The notes under the pieces are model-generated. The model was given only the letters and a program-made list of their open reading frames with translations, ran no database searches and was not told the DNA's origin. Made by a program: the position numbers and the translations under genes. DNA of 64,000 nucleotides, taken from positions 124,001 to 188,000 of the forward strand of contig CAIKGD010000007.1 in NCBI GenBank assembly GCA_903826865.1, written 5' to 3'. Origin of the DNA: an uncultured Verrucomicrobiota bacterium (GTDB lineage: Bacteria > Verrucomicrobiota > Kiritimatiellia > Kiritimatiellales > Tichowtungiaceae). This document shows positions 18,307-27,598 of this stretch, one piece after another (the first letter of the stretch is position 1; each line of letters opens with the position of its first letter).

Positions 18307-18986
18307 ATGTCGGCAAAAATTGCTGCAACGACGGACTCAGGATATTCAGCCTGCAGAATCGGACGACCTACTACCAGATGGGTGGCTCCTTGATGAACTG
18401 CAAAAGCAGGGGTTGCAACACGTTTCTGGTCGCCAATCTCTCCATCCGGCATGCGGATACCCGGAACCACCAGCAGGGAGTCCGGAAACTTTTTATGTAG
18501 CACTCCCGCCTCATGGGCGCTGGTAACCAGTCCGTCAATTCCTGAGCTGATAGCCAGTTCGCCTAGTGCCAGTGCCTGTTCAGATACAGTACGGCTGATT
18601 CCCAGATCAGCAAAATCGTCCTGAGAAAGGCTGGTCAGCGTGGTGACGGCCGCCAGTTTCGGCGGATTGGAGCACTCGCGCGCGGCTTCGGCCGCCGCCT
18701 CCAGCATCGCCCGCCCGCCGATTGCATGCACGGTCAGCAGGTTTACGCCATGGCTGGCGGCGGTTTTTACCGCATTGGCAACGGTGCGCGGGATATCGTG
18801 TAATTTGAGATCCAGGAAAATTTTTTTGTTCCGTTTTTTCAGTGGTTCAAGGCAGGCAGGCCCCGCGGCGCAGAAAAGTTCCAAGCCAACCTTATACCAC
18901 TCAATGATGTCCGGCATCTGATCAAGGGCTTCTTCCATTTCTCTTGCGGTCGGTACGTCCAGTGCAACAATCAGCGCAGGTTTCAT
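18291..18986 (-). CDS. pyrF: Orotidine 5'-phosphate decarboxylase
   Basis: Final step of UMP synthesis; 231 residues from MKPALIVALDVP. The ATG at 18986 is chosen because AAAGGAAGG lies six bases upstream, while a nearer ATG at 18992 abuts it. Catalytic Lys/Asp motif is in IFLDLKLHDIPRTV; VTSAHEAG, LVVPGIRMP and the phosphate-binding LVVGRPI follow, as in the short bacterial form. Convergent with the small regulator gene. Confidence 0.96.
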   Translation of the reverse strand: MKPALIVALDVPTAREMEEALDQMPDIIEWYKVGLELFCAAGPACLEPLKKRNKKIFLDLKLHDIPRTVANAVKTAASHGVNLLTVHAIGGRAMLEAAAEAARECSNPPKLAAVTTLTSLSQDDFADLGISRTVSEQALALGELAISSGIDGLVTSAHEAGVLHKKFPDSLLVVPGIRMPDGEIGDQKRVATPAFAVHQGATHLVVGRPILQAEYPESVVAAIFADIKNAS

Positions 18987-19059
18987 TTTCATCCTTCCTT
19001 TGCGGGCATACAATGCGTTAAAAATCTATTAACAGCAGCCCGAAAGCAAGGATTTGTTC

Positions 19060-19530
19060 ATGAAGCAGGAAATTGAGCGGAAATTTCTGGTGACCGGTGA
19101 TGGCTGGCGAGTAACTGCCGGAACGGGGGCAATCTGCTGCCAAGGCTATATAACCGCCGGAAAATCCGAAGCCACCGTTCGTGTCCGTCTGCTGGGCGGA
19201 CAGGGTTTTCTGACGGTTAAGAGCCCTGCACAGGGGATTTCCTGTTCCGAGTGCGAATATGAAATTCCTGCCGCCGATGCTGAATATATGATCAAAAATC
19301 TTTGTGGTGACCGGCTGGTTTCAAAGAAACGATACACCCTTGAAAACAACGGGATGATCTGGGAGATCGACGAATTTTCCGGTTCGAATGAGGGGCTGAC
19401 CGTAGCCGAGATCGAGCTCGAAAGAGAAGATCAGCCCTTTGAAAAGCCAGAATGGCTGGGAGCGGAAGTTACTTCAGACAGCCGCTATTACAACGCGGCG
19501 CTGGCTCTCCGCCCTTTCTCGAAATGGTAA
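19060..19530 (+). CDS. CYTH-domain phosphatase
   Basis: 156 residues from ATG 19060. The N-terminal EIERKF (ExExK) defines the CYTH triphosphate tunnel family; further tunnel residues lie in TVRVRLL, FLTVKSP, KKRYTLE, WEIDEF and AEIELERED. Bacterial members of this size hydrolyse inorganic triphosphate or thiamine triphosphate; a few are class IV adenylate cyclases. Substrate cannot be told from sequence alone. An upstream TTG at 19054 is an unlikely start. Confidence 0.9.
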   Translation: MKQEIERKFLVTGDGWRVTAGTGAICCQGYITAGKSEATVRVRLLGGQGFLTVKSPAQGISCSECEYEIPAADAEYMIKNLCGDRLVSKKRYTLENNGMIWEIDEFSGSNEGLTVAEIELEREDQPFEKPEWLGAEVTSDSRYYNAALALRPFSKW

Positions 19531-19622
19531 ACAAAATTTATTTTTTAAAAGAAATTGCTTAATATAAATAAATAAGAATAATATACAGCAATAACTACTT
19601 ATTCGTTAAAGAAGGAGGATGA

Positions 19623-20240
19623 ATGAGAAAAGTAATTATTGCTGCTGTGTTTATGCATATGTTTCTTAACGGTGTTTATGCTGAGTTGTTTACCTTTGAT
19701 CTGATTAACAAGGAAAGTGCCGCCTGGGACAACGTGTCGTCCGGTGTTTATACCAACGCCGGTAACAAGCTGACAGTGCGCGCTTCGATGTTTGCCTATC
19801 TGAACGGGAGTTACAGTGCCGGAAGTCTGCTTAATTCGACGGCCTCCGAATTTGGCATCAATGCGGCGGGTAGCGGGGATGCGACTTCGTTCTTTGATAC
19901 AAATAACGGACAGGAATCTTTATGGGTTTCGTTTGACCGCACGGTAACAATAAAGTCCGTTACGGTTTCCAGTTTTACTGGCGGAAATGTCGAAACAGGC
20001 GCATATCAAGTGGCTAATGGAAGTTTGGTTAATTTTACGGCCGGCGGTACTTATGCAGTTAATACGACGCTGAATCAGGGTTCTTTTTTCAAAATAATTG
20101 CCATTGATAAGGGCGGAGGCAATGGCTGGAGTCTTAATTCGTTCACGGTCGAAGCTGTGCCCGAACCGGCAACTATTGTTATGTTGGGCGTCGGCGGCCT
20201 GATGGTCTGCATATTCCGCTACACAGCACACAAATCTTAG
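19623..20240 (+). CDS. PEP-CTERM sorting-domain protein
   Basis: 205 residues: signal peptide (residues 1-20, ending GVYA), a Ser/Thr/Gly/Asn-rich beta region, and a C-terminal exosortase signal: VPEPAT, then a hydrophobic helix IVMLGVGGLMVCIF and basic end RYTAHKS. Such proteins are processed by EpsH-type exosortase, not present in this window, and exported to the surface or matrix. A strong GAAGGAGGA ribosome binding site precedes the ATG. Function of the body is unknown. Confidence 0.85.
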   Translation: MRKVIIAAVFMHMFLNGVYAELFTFDLINKESAAWDNVSSGVYTNAGNKLTVRASMFAYLNGSYSAGSLLNSTASEFGINAAGSGDATSFFDTNNGQESLWVSFDRTVTIKSVTVSSFTGGNVETGAYQVANGSLVNFTAGGTYAVNTTLNQGSFFKIIAIDKGGGNGWSLNSFTVEAVPEPATIVMLGVGGLMVCIFRYTAHKS

Positions 20241-20265
20241 TGAGAGTTGAGAGACAAACCCTCGA

Positions 20266-21930
20266 TCAATTGGAATCCGCTGTCTGTTTTGACGAAGATT
20301 CGCGCAGACCGACGGTACGGTTGAAGACCGGTTTGTTTGCCGAGGCGTCAAGGTCGGCACAGAAGTAGCCGATGCGTTCGAACTGGAATTTATCGCCGGC
20401 TTTTGCCGCCGCCAGTCCGGGCTCGATGATTCCAGTAATGATCTTGAGTGCATCGGGGTTTAAATAGTTTTTGAAGTCGCCTTCTTCGGAGGCGGGGTTT
20501 TCGCTGGTGAAGAGGCGGTCGTAGAGGCGCACTTCTGCTTTGACACCATGCTGCGCGGAGACCCAATGGATAGTGCCTTTGACTTTTCTTCCGTCGGGCG
20601 CGTTGCCGCCGCGGCTGTCAGGATCGTGTGTGCAGTGCAGTTCGGTAATATTGCCAGCAGCGTCTTTGATGATTTCAGTGCAGGTGACGAGATAGGCACC
20701 GCGCAGGCGCACTTCCGTGCCGGGGGCGAGGCGGAAGAATTTTTTTGCCGGCGTTTCCATGAAATCTTCGCGCTCAATGTAGATTTCCCGTGCAAACGGA
20801 ACGGTGCGGACGCCCATCTCCGGCTTGTTCGGGTGGTTGGGCAGTTCAAATTCTTCGGTCTGTCCTGCGGGATAGCTGGTGATGACGACTTTGAGCGGGT
20901 CAAGTACGGCCATGCGGCGCGGCGCGATTTCGTTGAGGTCGTTGCGCACATGGTGTTCGAGCAGGGCGACATCGGTGAGGCTTTCGGTTTTAGTGATGCC
21001 GATTTCGGTGCAGAAAGTGCGGATGGCTTCGGGTGTATAACCGCGGCGGCGCATGCCGCAAATGGTCGGCATACGCGGATCGTCCCAGTCGCTGACTAGT
21101 TTTTCTTTCACCAGTTCGAGCAGTTTGCGTTTGCTCATAATGGTATAGGTGAGGTTAAGGCGGGCGAATTCATACTGGCGCGGCTGATAGAGTTCAAGCG
21201 TTTCGAGAATCCAGTCGTAAAGCGGGCGGTGCACTTCGAATTCGAGGGTGCAGAGCGAGTGGGTGACACCTTCGATGGAGTCTTCGAGGCAATGGGCGAA
21301 GTCGTACATCGGATAGATGCACCACTTGTCGCCCGTGTTGTGGTGGCTGGCGTGTTTAATGCGGTAGATGGCGGGATCGCGCATGTGCAGGTTGGGGGAA
21401 GTCATGTCGATTTTCGCACGCAGGACGTAGGTGCCGTCGGCGAATTCGCCGTTTTTCATCTGCGCAAAAAGATCGAGATTTTCTTCAATCGAGCGTTTGC
21501 GACCGGCAGGCTCTTTGCCGGGCAGGTTCGGTACGCCGCGATATTCTTTGAAGTCGTCAACACTCAGCTCGCAGACATAGGCCTTGCCGCGCTTGATCAG
21601 TTCGACGGCGCATTCATACATGCGGTCGAAATAGTCGGACGCCCAGTAGAGATGTGTGCCCCAGTCGAAGCCGATCCAGCGGACGTCATTTTCAATCGCC
21701 TCGACATATTCCGTGTCTTCGGCGGTCGGGTTGGTGTCGTCGAAACGCAGGTGGCAGCGCCCGCCGTATTTGAGGGCGGTACCGAAGTCGAGACAGATGG
21801 CTTTGGCATGGCCGATGTGCAGATAGCCGTTGGGTTCGGGCGGGAAGCGGGTGATCACCGTCGTGTGTTTGCCGGAAGCCAAATCCGCATCAATGATGTC
21901 GTGAATAAAGTTACTGCCTGGAGCACTCAT
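20266..21930 (-). CDS. glnS: Glutaminyl-tRNA synthetase
   Basis: Class I synthetase, 554 residues from [20 protein letters not shown] precedes the ATG at 21930. Signature [18 protein letters not shown] holds the HIGH motif; the second signature is [12 protein letters not shown] (KMSKS variant). Catalytic core is followed by the two beta-barrel anticodon-binding domains ([31 protein letters not shown]). Full length. Its presence implies direct charging of tRNA-Gln. Confidence 0.97.
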   Translation of the reverse strand: MSAPGSNFIHDIIDADLASGKHTTVITRFPPEPNGYLHIGHAKAICLDFGTALKYGGRCHLRFDDTNPTAEDTEYVEAIENDVRWIGFDWGTHLYWASDYFDRMYECAVELIKRGKAYVCELSVDDFKEYRGVPNLPGKEPAGRKRSIEENLDLFAQMKNGEFADGTYVLRAKIDMTSPNLHMRDPAIYRIKHASHHNTGDKWCIYPMYDFAHCLEDSIEGVTHSLCTLEFEVHRPLYDWILETLELYQPRQYEFARLNLTYTIMSKRKLLELVKEKLVSDWDDPRMPTICGMRRRGYTPEAIRTFCTEIGITKTESLTDVALLEHHVRNDLNEIAPRRMAVLDPLKVVITSYPAGQTEEFELPNHPNKPEMGVRTVPFAREIYIEREDFMETPAKKFFRLAPGTEVRLRGAYLVTCTEIIKDAAGNITELHCTHDPDSRGGNAPDGRKVKGTIHWVSAQHGVKAEVRLYDRLFTSENPASEEGDFKNYLNPDALKIITGIIEPGLAAAKAGDKFQFERIGYFCADLDASANKPVFNRTVGLRESSSKQTADSN

Positions 21931-22053
21931 AAGTATTTCCTTAAAGTAAGGCGGTTTTCTGCCTGATTTCACCGTGAATGGCAATACTTTGTGCTGAATA
22001 TCGGAGGGAACAGCCCGCAATTTAAAGTTGACTCACCATACCCCAATTAATTA

Positions 22054-22086
22054 AAACCTAGAAATCTGATAATAATTTGTAGGTTT
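22054..22086 (+). promoter_or_regulatory. Inverted repeat, candidate Rrf2 operator
   Basis: AAACCTA at 22054-22060 and its exact complement TAGGTTT at 22080-22086, separated by 19 AT-rich bases and ending about 20 bases before the Rrf2 gene. Position suggests autoregulation of the Rrf2-cysK operon. Confidence 0.5.
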
Positions 22087-22105
22087 AATCTGGAGGAATG
22101 AAGTT

Positions 22106-22549
22106 ATGAAGATGTCAACCAAGGGTCGCTACGCCGTTCGCATTCTGCTCAGTATTGCCCGCTATCAGAAAAACGGACCGGTTTCTAAGAAGATTATCGC
22201 GGAAGAAGAACTCATCTCCGCCGACTACATCGAACAGATCATTGTACCGCTCAAAAATGAAGGATTTGTTGCAGGTTTGCGCGGGGTAAAGGGCGGCTTC
22301 CGGCTGGCGAAAGACCCTGCAAAAATTACGGTGTACGACATTTTGCGCGCCTCTGAAGGTGATATGACGCTTGTTGACTGCGAGCGCAACGACTGTAAAG
22401 GACGGGACAAAAATATTTGTGTAACCCGTCCGGTCTGGGAAGGAGCCTCAAAAGTGCTTGAGGCCTACTTCTCAAAAATAACCCTCAAAGATCTGCTCGA
22501 TAAAGTGGCAGACCTTGAAAAATCAGGAGCCGCCAGCTACACCATTTAA
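22106..22549 (+). CDS. Rrf2-family transcriptional regulator
   Basis: 147 residues. Winged helix-turn-helix opening with MKMSTKGRYAVRILLSIA and the wing LRGVKGGFRLAKDP. Three Cys in DCERNDCKGRDKNIC are spaced C-x5-C-x8-C, close to the Fe-S-binding pattern of IscR and RsrR rather than Cys-free CymR. It lies 15 bases before cysK and is probably cotranscribed, so it likely controls cysteine or Fe-S homeostasis. GGAGG is present about ten bases before the ATG. Confidence 0.9.
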   Translation: MKMSTKGRYAVRILLSIARYQKNGPVSKKIIAEEELISADYIEQIIVPLKNEGFVAGLRGVKGGFRLAKDPAKITVYDILRASEGDMTLVDCERNDCKGRDKNICVTRPVWEGASKVLEAYFSKITLKDLLDKVADLEKSGAASYTI

Positions 22550-22564
22550 GCAAGGAATTATAAA

Positions 22565-23491
22565 ATGAAGATTTATGACAACGTAACACAGACCATCGGA
22601 GGCACTCCGCTCGTCAAACTCAACCGGCTCACTGCAGGTTTCAAGGCCACTGTGGCCGTCAAAATGGAATCGCGCAATCCGCTCGGCAGCGTTAAGGATC
22701 GTATCGGTATTGCGATGATCGAGGCCGCTGAAAAAAGCGGCGAACTTAAGCCCGGCGCAACCATCGTCGAGCCGACCAGCGGCAACACCGGTATCGCACT
22801 GGCCTTCGCTGCCGCCGCCAAAGGTTACAAACTGATTCTCACCATGCCGGAAACCATGAGCATTGAGCGCCGCAAGCTGCTCGCCGCGCTCGGCGCGGAA
22901 CTCATCCTCACGCCCGGCGCTGAAGGGATGCCCGGTGCGATCAAAAAAGCCGAAGCGCTGGTTGGCAAGCTGGCCAACGCCTATATGCCGCAGCAGTTCG
23001 CCAACGCTGCCAACCCCGAAATTCACCGCCAGACGACGGCGATCGAAATTTGGAACGACACCGACGGCACGGTGGATCTCTTTGTCGCGGGCGTTGGTAC
23101 CGGCGGCACGCTCACTGGCGTCGGCAGCGTACTCAAAAAGAAGAAACCCGGTGTCAAAGTGATTGCTGTTGAACCGGCCGACTCGCCCGTTATCTCCGGC
23201 GGAAAACCCGGCCCGCACAAAATTCAGGGAATCGGCGCCGGCTTCATTCCGGTCAACCTGGATCGCAAAATCGTAGATGAAGTTTTGCAGATTTCTGCCG
23301 CCGACGCCGGAATCACCGCACGCCGCCTCGCCAAAGAGGAGGGAATCCTCTGCGGTATTTCGGCTGGCGGCAACGTCTGGGCGGCACTTCAGCTGGCTAA
23401 ACGGCCGGAAAACGCAGGCAAACTCATCGTCACCGTCATCTGCGATAGCGGCGAGCGCTACCTCTCGACCTGGCTTTTTGACGAAAACTGA
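22565..23491 (+). CDS. cysK: Cysteine synthase (O-acetylserine sulfhydrylase)
   Basis: PLP enzyme making cysteine from O-acetylserine and sulfide; 308 residues. PLP Lys is K44 in [14 protein letters not shown]; the substrate loop is [13 protein letters not shown]; the phosphate-binding loop is [24 protein letters not shown] lies near the C-terminus. Full length for CysK. Follows the Rrf2 regulator. Convergent with the metallopeptidase gene, 12 bases away. Confidence 0.95.
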   Translation: MKIYDNVTQTIGGTPLVKLNRLTAGFKATVAVKMESRNPLGSVKDRIGIAMIEAAEKSGELKPGATIVEPTSGNTGIALAFAAAAKGYKLILTMPETMSIERRKLLAALGAELILTPGAEGMPGAIKKAEALVGKLANAYMPQQFANAANPEIHRQTTAIEIWNDTDGTVDLFVAGVGTGGTLTGVGSVLKKKKPGVKVIAVEPADSPVISGGKPGPHKIQGIGAGFIPVNLDRKIVDEVLQISAADAGITARRLAKEEGILCGISAGGNVWAALQLAKRPENAGKLIVTVICDSGERYLSTWLFDEN

Positions 23492-23503
23492 GAAACGCCC
23501 GGA

Positions 23504-24508
23504 TCAATAACCAAACCGGCGGCGTATCCATAAACCGGCAGCGCTGACAAAAGCAATCATCAAGACCGATGAGGGTTCGGGGATCACCGTCCAGCCGATG
23601 TCTCCCAGCATCCCGAGCGTCATGGCGTCAGGGGTATGTAAAACACCACTGTAGTAAGGACTCATCAGCGAACCGGCATGAACAGTCTCATCCTCGTGGG
23701 AAATGCTTGATCCCTGTGACCAGTTTGTGGGGGCATAAATTTTCGGATAAATGTTTCCGTTCGCGGCGGTGGCCGCCTCGCCCATCCAGTATATTTCATC
23801 GCTGGTGACGGCCTTCAGGCGGTTTGGGTCGGACATATCCATTAACGAGGTATAGCTTCCGTCGCCGTTGTTCAACCCAAGGAAAAAATCATATACGCTG
23901 GGCGTGTTCGGTATGAACGGGTGCAATGTGTAGTATGCACCGGAAGCGGGGTTGATGAGGGAGGTAAAGCCAAGTCCGTGGCCGATTTCATGCAGCAGAA
24001 CAGAAACAAAATCGATGTTGTTTCCGCAGTTTCCATCCAGCCCGTAGTAAAAACCGGTAGTGCTCAGCACCGTATCGTTATCGACATCACTGTTGAACTG
24101 GGCGGATATTTCAACATCTGCACTCAGATCCTGCCCCATCCAATGATTGGCATTGGCCGCGTTGGCCCAGAGGTAGCCTGTGGGGCCGAGCCCGAAATTA
24201 AGCGCATTGAAGGTTGTCGGTCCGGCGCTGCCAAGGACGGCGGATGAACTGGTTCCGCCCATACTTGTAAAACTGGCGGAAACATCAATGGTTTCGCCGG
24301 CGTAAGAAGAGCCCAGATAGCCGGACCATATGCCGCAGGCGTATTGAAAGGCTGTTTGTCGGGCGGCGCCGAAGATCGGGTCAAAAAAGCCGATTCCGTC
24401 TGCATCGGTATAAATTGCATTAAGCTGCAGCTGATCAGCAAAGACACCGGAAGGCAGAATAAAAAGAAGCAGATAGAGAAGGCGCAAGGTGGTTTTTTTA
24501 CCGGACAT
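23504..24508 (-). CDS. Secreted metzincin-like protease with PEP-CTERM signal
   Basis: 334 residues. Signal peptide to about residue 24; zinc motif HEIGHGLGF at about residue 173, with a downstream SLMSPYY that fits the metzincin Met-turn. The third zinc ligand is not the usual H: HEIGHGLGF has Phe where HExxHxxGxxH continues with FTSL, so coordination may differ. C-terminal exosortase signal IPEPSSVLM, hydrophobic helix, RRRFGY. A surface-exported peptidase is likely; substrate unknown. Confidence 0.8.
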   Translation of the reverse strand: MSGKKTTLRLLYLLLFILPSGVFADQLQLNAIYTDADGIGFFDPIFGAARQTAFQYACGIWSGYLGSSYAGETIDVSASFTSMGGTSSSAVLGSAGPTTFNALNFGLGPTGYLWANAANANHWMGQDLSADVEISAQFNSDVDNDTVLSTTGFYYGLDGNCGNNIDFVSVLLHEIGHGLGFTSLINPASGAYYTLHPFIPNTPSVYDFFLGLNNGDGSYTSLMDMSDPNRLKAVTSDEIYWMGEAATAANGNIYPKIYAPTNWSQGSSISHEDETVHAGSLMSPYYSGVLHTPDAMTLGMLGDIGWTVIPEPSSVLMIAFVSAAGLWIRRRFGY

Positions 24509-24591
24509 GCTGCGACCCTATCAATTGGGAGTGATCAAGGGAATTCGAAAAAGCCTTTTGATTTGAGCCCAAACAGTCTAAAAGGTCTGCC

Positions 24592-25623
24592 ATGAGTAAC
24601 CTGTTTGCCAACGTGCCGCTTCAATGGGTTGGGCCGGTCAAAATCACCGGGCCGGAAATTGAGGTCGAAACAGAGCTTCCGCTGGCGACCTACGAAACGC
24701 CGCTCTTCGCCTCGGTCAACCGCGGCGCGCGCGTCGCCACCGCATCCGGAGGAATCAAAGCGGTCGTCATCGACGAGCGGATGAGCCGTTCGGTTCTATT
24801 CGAAGCGCCGGATGCCATCGTCGCTTTCCAATGCCTGGAAAAAATTAAAGCCGATTTTCCAAAGTTCGGATCCGTCGTTGCCACAACCAGCCGCTTCGCC
24901 AAACTGATCGACATGCACTCGCAGATCGCGGGCAACCTGCTTTTTATCCGCTTTGAGTTCACCACCGGCGACGCTTCCGGCCATAACATGGTCACCTTCG
25001 CGAGCGAAGCGCTGATGAATCATATTTTCGAACTCTGCCCCTCGCTGAAATACGAATCCATCTCCGGCAACTTCTGCTCCGACAAAAAGGCAACGGCGGT
25101 CAACGGTATTCTCGGACGCGGCAAATACGTCATCGCCGAACTGACCGTTCCTGGAAAACTGGTTCAGAAATATCTGAAAAGCACGCCGGAAAAAATCGTC
25201 CAGCTCAACATCCGCAAAAACCTGATCGGCACCATGCTGGCGGGCGGACTGCGCTCCGCCAATGCACACTACGCCAACATGCTGCTGGCCTTCTATCTCG
25301 CCACCGGACAGGACGCCGCCAACATCATCGAAGGCTCGCAGGGAACCACGCTGGCCGAAGTCCGCAACGGCAATCTCTGGTTTTCCGTCACCATTCCCAA
25401 CCTGATCGTCGGCACCGTCGGCAACGGCAAAGGCCTGCCGTTTGTCGAAGAAGTGATGCAGAAACTCGGCTGCCGCGAACCGCGTGAGCCGGGTTCTAAC
25501 GCCCGTCGCCTCGCACTCATCTGCTCCGCCGCCGTCCTCTGCGGCGAACTTTCCCTCATGGCCGCACTGACCAATCCCGGCGAGCTGATGGCCGCCCATC
25601 GCAAGCTGGAGCGGAATTCATAA
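24592..25623 (+). CDS. mvaA: Hydroxymethylglutaryl-CoA reductase, short class I-like form
   Basis: Reduces HMG-CoA to mevalonate. 343 residues, lacking the usual N-terminal part: it begins almost at the catalytic Glu (E35 in LATYETPLFASVNRGAR). The other catalytic residues are present: K165 in FCSDKKATAVN, D241 in TGQDAANIIEG and H336 in LMAAHRKLE. The GQDAA form points to class I-type rather than class II enzymes. First gene of the mevalonate cluster. Confidence 0.92.
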   Translation: MSNLFANVPLQWVGPVKITGPEIEVETELPLATYETPLFASVNRGARVATASGGIKAVVIDERMSRSVLFEAPDAIVAFQCLEKIKADFPKFGSVVATTSRFAKLIDMHSQIAGNLLFIRFEFTTGDASGHNMVTFASEALMNHIFELCPSLKYESISGNFCSDKKATAVNGILGRGKYVIAELTVPGKLVQKYLKSTPEKIVQLNIRKNLIGTMLAGGLRSANAHYANMLLAFYLATGQDAANIIEGSQGTTLAEVRNGNLWFSVTIPNLIVGTVGNGKGLPFVEEVMQKLGCREPREPGSNARRLALICSAAVLCGELSLMAALTNPGELMAAHRKLERNS

Positions 25624-25634
25624 CCGCGAATGAA

Positions 25635-25651
25635 CGCTAATGGACGCGAAT
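25635..25651 (+). repeat. Left inverted repeat flanking the DUF2971 gene
   Basis: CGCTAATGGACGCGAAT. Its reverse complement recurs at 26552-26568 with 14 of 17 bases matching. Confidence 0.65.
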
Positions 25652-25655
25652 CCGA

Positions 25656-26552
25656 ATGGAATTATATTTTTATACGCATTTAGAGAGCCCGTTCCATCGG
25701 AAACGGGTCATGGATCTTTTGGATGGAAAGCTGATTCTTTCTGATCCATCGAGCTTTAATGATCCGTTCGATTCACAGTTAGATGTTTCTTTGGATAAAG
25801 ATGATTCTAATCAACCGATTCCTGATTGTGTTGGAATGTTTTATCGAATGATTTGTTTGTCCGAGAAGTGGGACTCATTGCTTATGTGGGGCCATTATGC
25901 TTGTAGCCATAAAGGAATATGCCTGAAGCTCCATGTGGATCCGTCTACATTGCCATATGCGGAGGATATTCTGGAGCCTGTGCGATACAGTACGCATTAT
26001 CAGAATTATGCAACAGATCTTAACCAAGGCGATATAACGGCGTTAAGGACATACCTGCTTACGAAATCAGTGGACTGGTTGTATGAAAAAGAGTGGAGGT
26101 ATATTACTCGTTGTATGAATTGCCAGCACGATGCTGTTTCAGGGCCTGATTATGTTCACTCGAGTTCGTTTTTGACGGTCAAAGGGGTCTATTTAGGCGT
26201 AAAGTTTAACTCTGTAATGAGCCAGAATAATTTTTGGTATAGAATGCAAAACAGAAGGCTCGAGGATCGTGATACAATATTTGATTTGTTGGAAAGAAAA
26301 GATGAGTCAAGGTTACATGAGCTTATAGCTGTGACAACAGAGCAAGAGGATGCAGATAAAAAGACCGCAGTAGATCGTGAAAGGGTTCTAAGTGAACTTC
26401 AGTCACGAAAGATCCCTGTTTTTGAATGTAGAAAGAAAGCTGGGATATTTGGCTTGGAGTACAAACCGTTTGAATACAGCAGGCATACAAGTTTGATTGT
26501 AGGTTGTTTGGAAAAGGTAAGGGCTGGCGAGATCAGGCCTGATTTGCGTTAA
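25656..26552 (+). CDS. DUF2971-family protein
   Basis: 298 residues. The opening (FYTHLESPFHRKRVMDLLDG, then KLILSDPSSFNDPFDSQLD) and WGHYACSHKGICL are typical of DUF2971, a family often found in defence or mobile contexts, of unknown biochemistry. Base composition is distinctly more AT-rich than its neighbours, and there is no clear ribosome binding site. It sits between mvaA and the IPP isomerase gene inside 17-bp inverted repeats, which suggests late insertion. Confidence 0.85.
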   Translation: MELYFYTHLESPFHRKRVMDLLDGKLILSDPSSFNDPFDSQLDVSLDKDDSNQPIPDCVGMFYRMICLSEKWDSLLMWGHYACSHKGICLKLHVDPSTLPYAEDILEPVRYSTHYQNYATDLNQGDITALRTYLLTKSVDWLYEKEWRYITRCMNCQHDAVSGPDYVHSSSFLTVKGVYLGVKFNSVMSQNNFWYRMQNRRLEDRDTIFDLLERKDESRLHELIAVTTEQEDADKKTAVDRERVLSELQSRKIPVFECRKKAGIFGLEYKPFEYSRHTSLIVGCLEKVRAGEIRPDLR

Positions 26553-26568
26553 TTCGCGTAACTTAGCG
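26552..26568 (-). repeat. Right inverted repeat flanking the DUF2971 gene
   Basis: ATTCGCGTAACTTAGCG on the plus strand; complement of the left copy apart from three central bases. It begins at the last base of the DUF2971 stop codon. Confidence 0.65.
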
Positions 26569-26578
26569 GCTGAAAATT

Positions 26579-27598
26579 ATGAGCGAACTTGAAAAACGGA
26601 AAGTGGAGCACGTCAAGATCGTCGCGCAGAAGGACGAGATGGATCGCCGTAAGTTTTACTTCGACGAGATTCGTCTGACGCATCGCGCACTGCCGGAGAT
26701 CGATCTGAAAGCGATTGATCCGTCGGTCGAGTTCATGGGCAAAAAACTTTCGTTCCCGCTGCTGATTTCGTCGATGACCGGCGGCGGCGATAAGCTGTTC
26801 CGGACGATCAATACCAATCTGGCCGCCGCCGCCGAAGCCGAAGGCGTGGCGATGGGCGTCGGTTCCCAGCGTATCTTTTTCACCGAGCCGACCGCCCGGT
26901 CGAGCTTTGACCTGCGCGGTGTCGCGCCGTCGGCGCTGCTGTTTTCCAATCTCGGCGCGGTGCAGCTTAACGAAGATATGACGCTTTCCCACGCTCGTGC
27001 CGTGGTGCAGGTGCTGAAAGCCGACGCGCTCTGCCTGCACCTGAATCCGCTGCAGGAAGCCGTGCAGCCGGAAGGCGACACCAACTTTTCCAACCTGCGG
27101 AAAAAAATCGGCGAAATTGTCAAAGGGTTGGAAGTGCCGGTGATTGTCAAAGAAGTCGGCGCGGGTATTTCCGCCGCCGATGCGGAACTGCTGATCGAAG
27201 CCGGTGTGAAATACATTGATGTCGCCGGATCAGGCGGAACATCGTGGAGCCGCGTCGAGGGCGAGCGCAGCGAAGATCCGTCGCTCGGTCAGCTTTTTCA
27301 GGACTGGGGAATTCCGACTCCCGAAGCGCTCAAGGCGCTCGCGTCGTACAGCGACCGCGTCACGCTGATCGCTTCCGGCGGCATCCGTTCCGGCGTGGAT
27401 ATGGCGAAAGCGGTGGTTCTCGGGGCGTCGCTCTGCGGGCTGGCGCGGCCGTTTCTGAATCCGGCCATGGAATCAGCGGATGCGGTGCGTAAAGTGATTC
27501 AGCGGCTGAAGCGCGAGTTTGTTACCGCGATGTTTCTGCTCGGCGCGGACCGCATTGAGAAAATCAAAGGCCGCGCGGAGCTGATTGTTAAGCTATGA
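26579..27598 (+). CDS. fni: Isopentenyl-diphosphate isomerase, type 2 (FMN-dependent)
   Basis: 339 residues, TIM barrel. Interconverts IPP and DMAPP using reduced FMN. Family features: RKVEHVKI near the N-terminus, FPLLISSMTGG, GVGSQRIFF, the LHLNPLQEAVQPEGD loop, VIVKEVGAGIS, DVAGSGGTSWSRVEG and IASGGIRSGVDMAKA for FMN phosphate. ATGA overlap with the HMG-CoA synthase gene. Confidence 0.96.
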   Translation: MSELEKRKVEHVKIVAQKDEMDRRKFYFDEIRLTHRALPEIDLKAIDPSVEFMGKKLSFPLLISSMTGGGDKLFRTINTNLAAAAEAEGVAMGVGSQRIFFTEPTARSSFDLRGVAPSALLFSNLGAVQLNEDMTLSHARAVVQVLKADALCLHLNPLQEAVQPEGDTNFSNLRKKIGEIVKGLEVPVIVKEVGAGISAADAELLIEAGVKYIDVAGSGGTSWSRVEGERSEDPSLGQLFQDWGIPTPEALKALASYSDRVTLIASGGIRSGVDMAKAVVLGASLCGLARPFLNPAMESADAVRKVIQRLKREFVTAMFLLGADRIEKIKGRAELIVKL

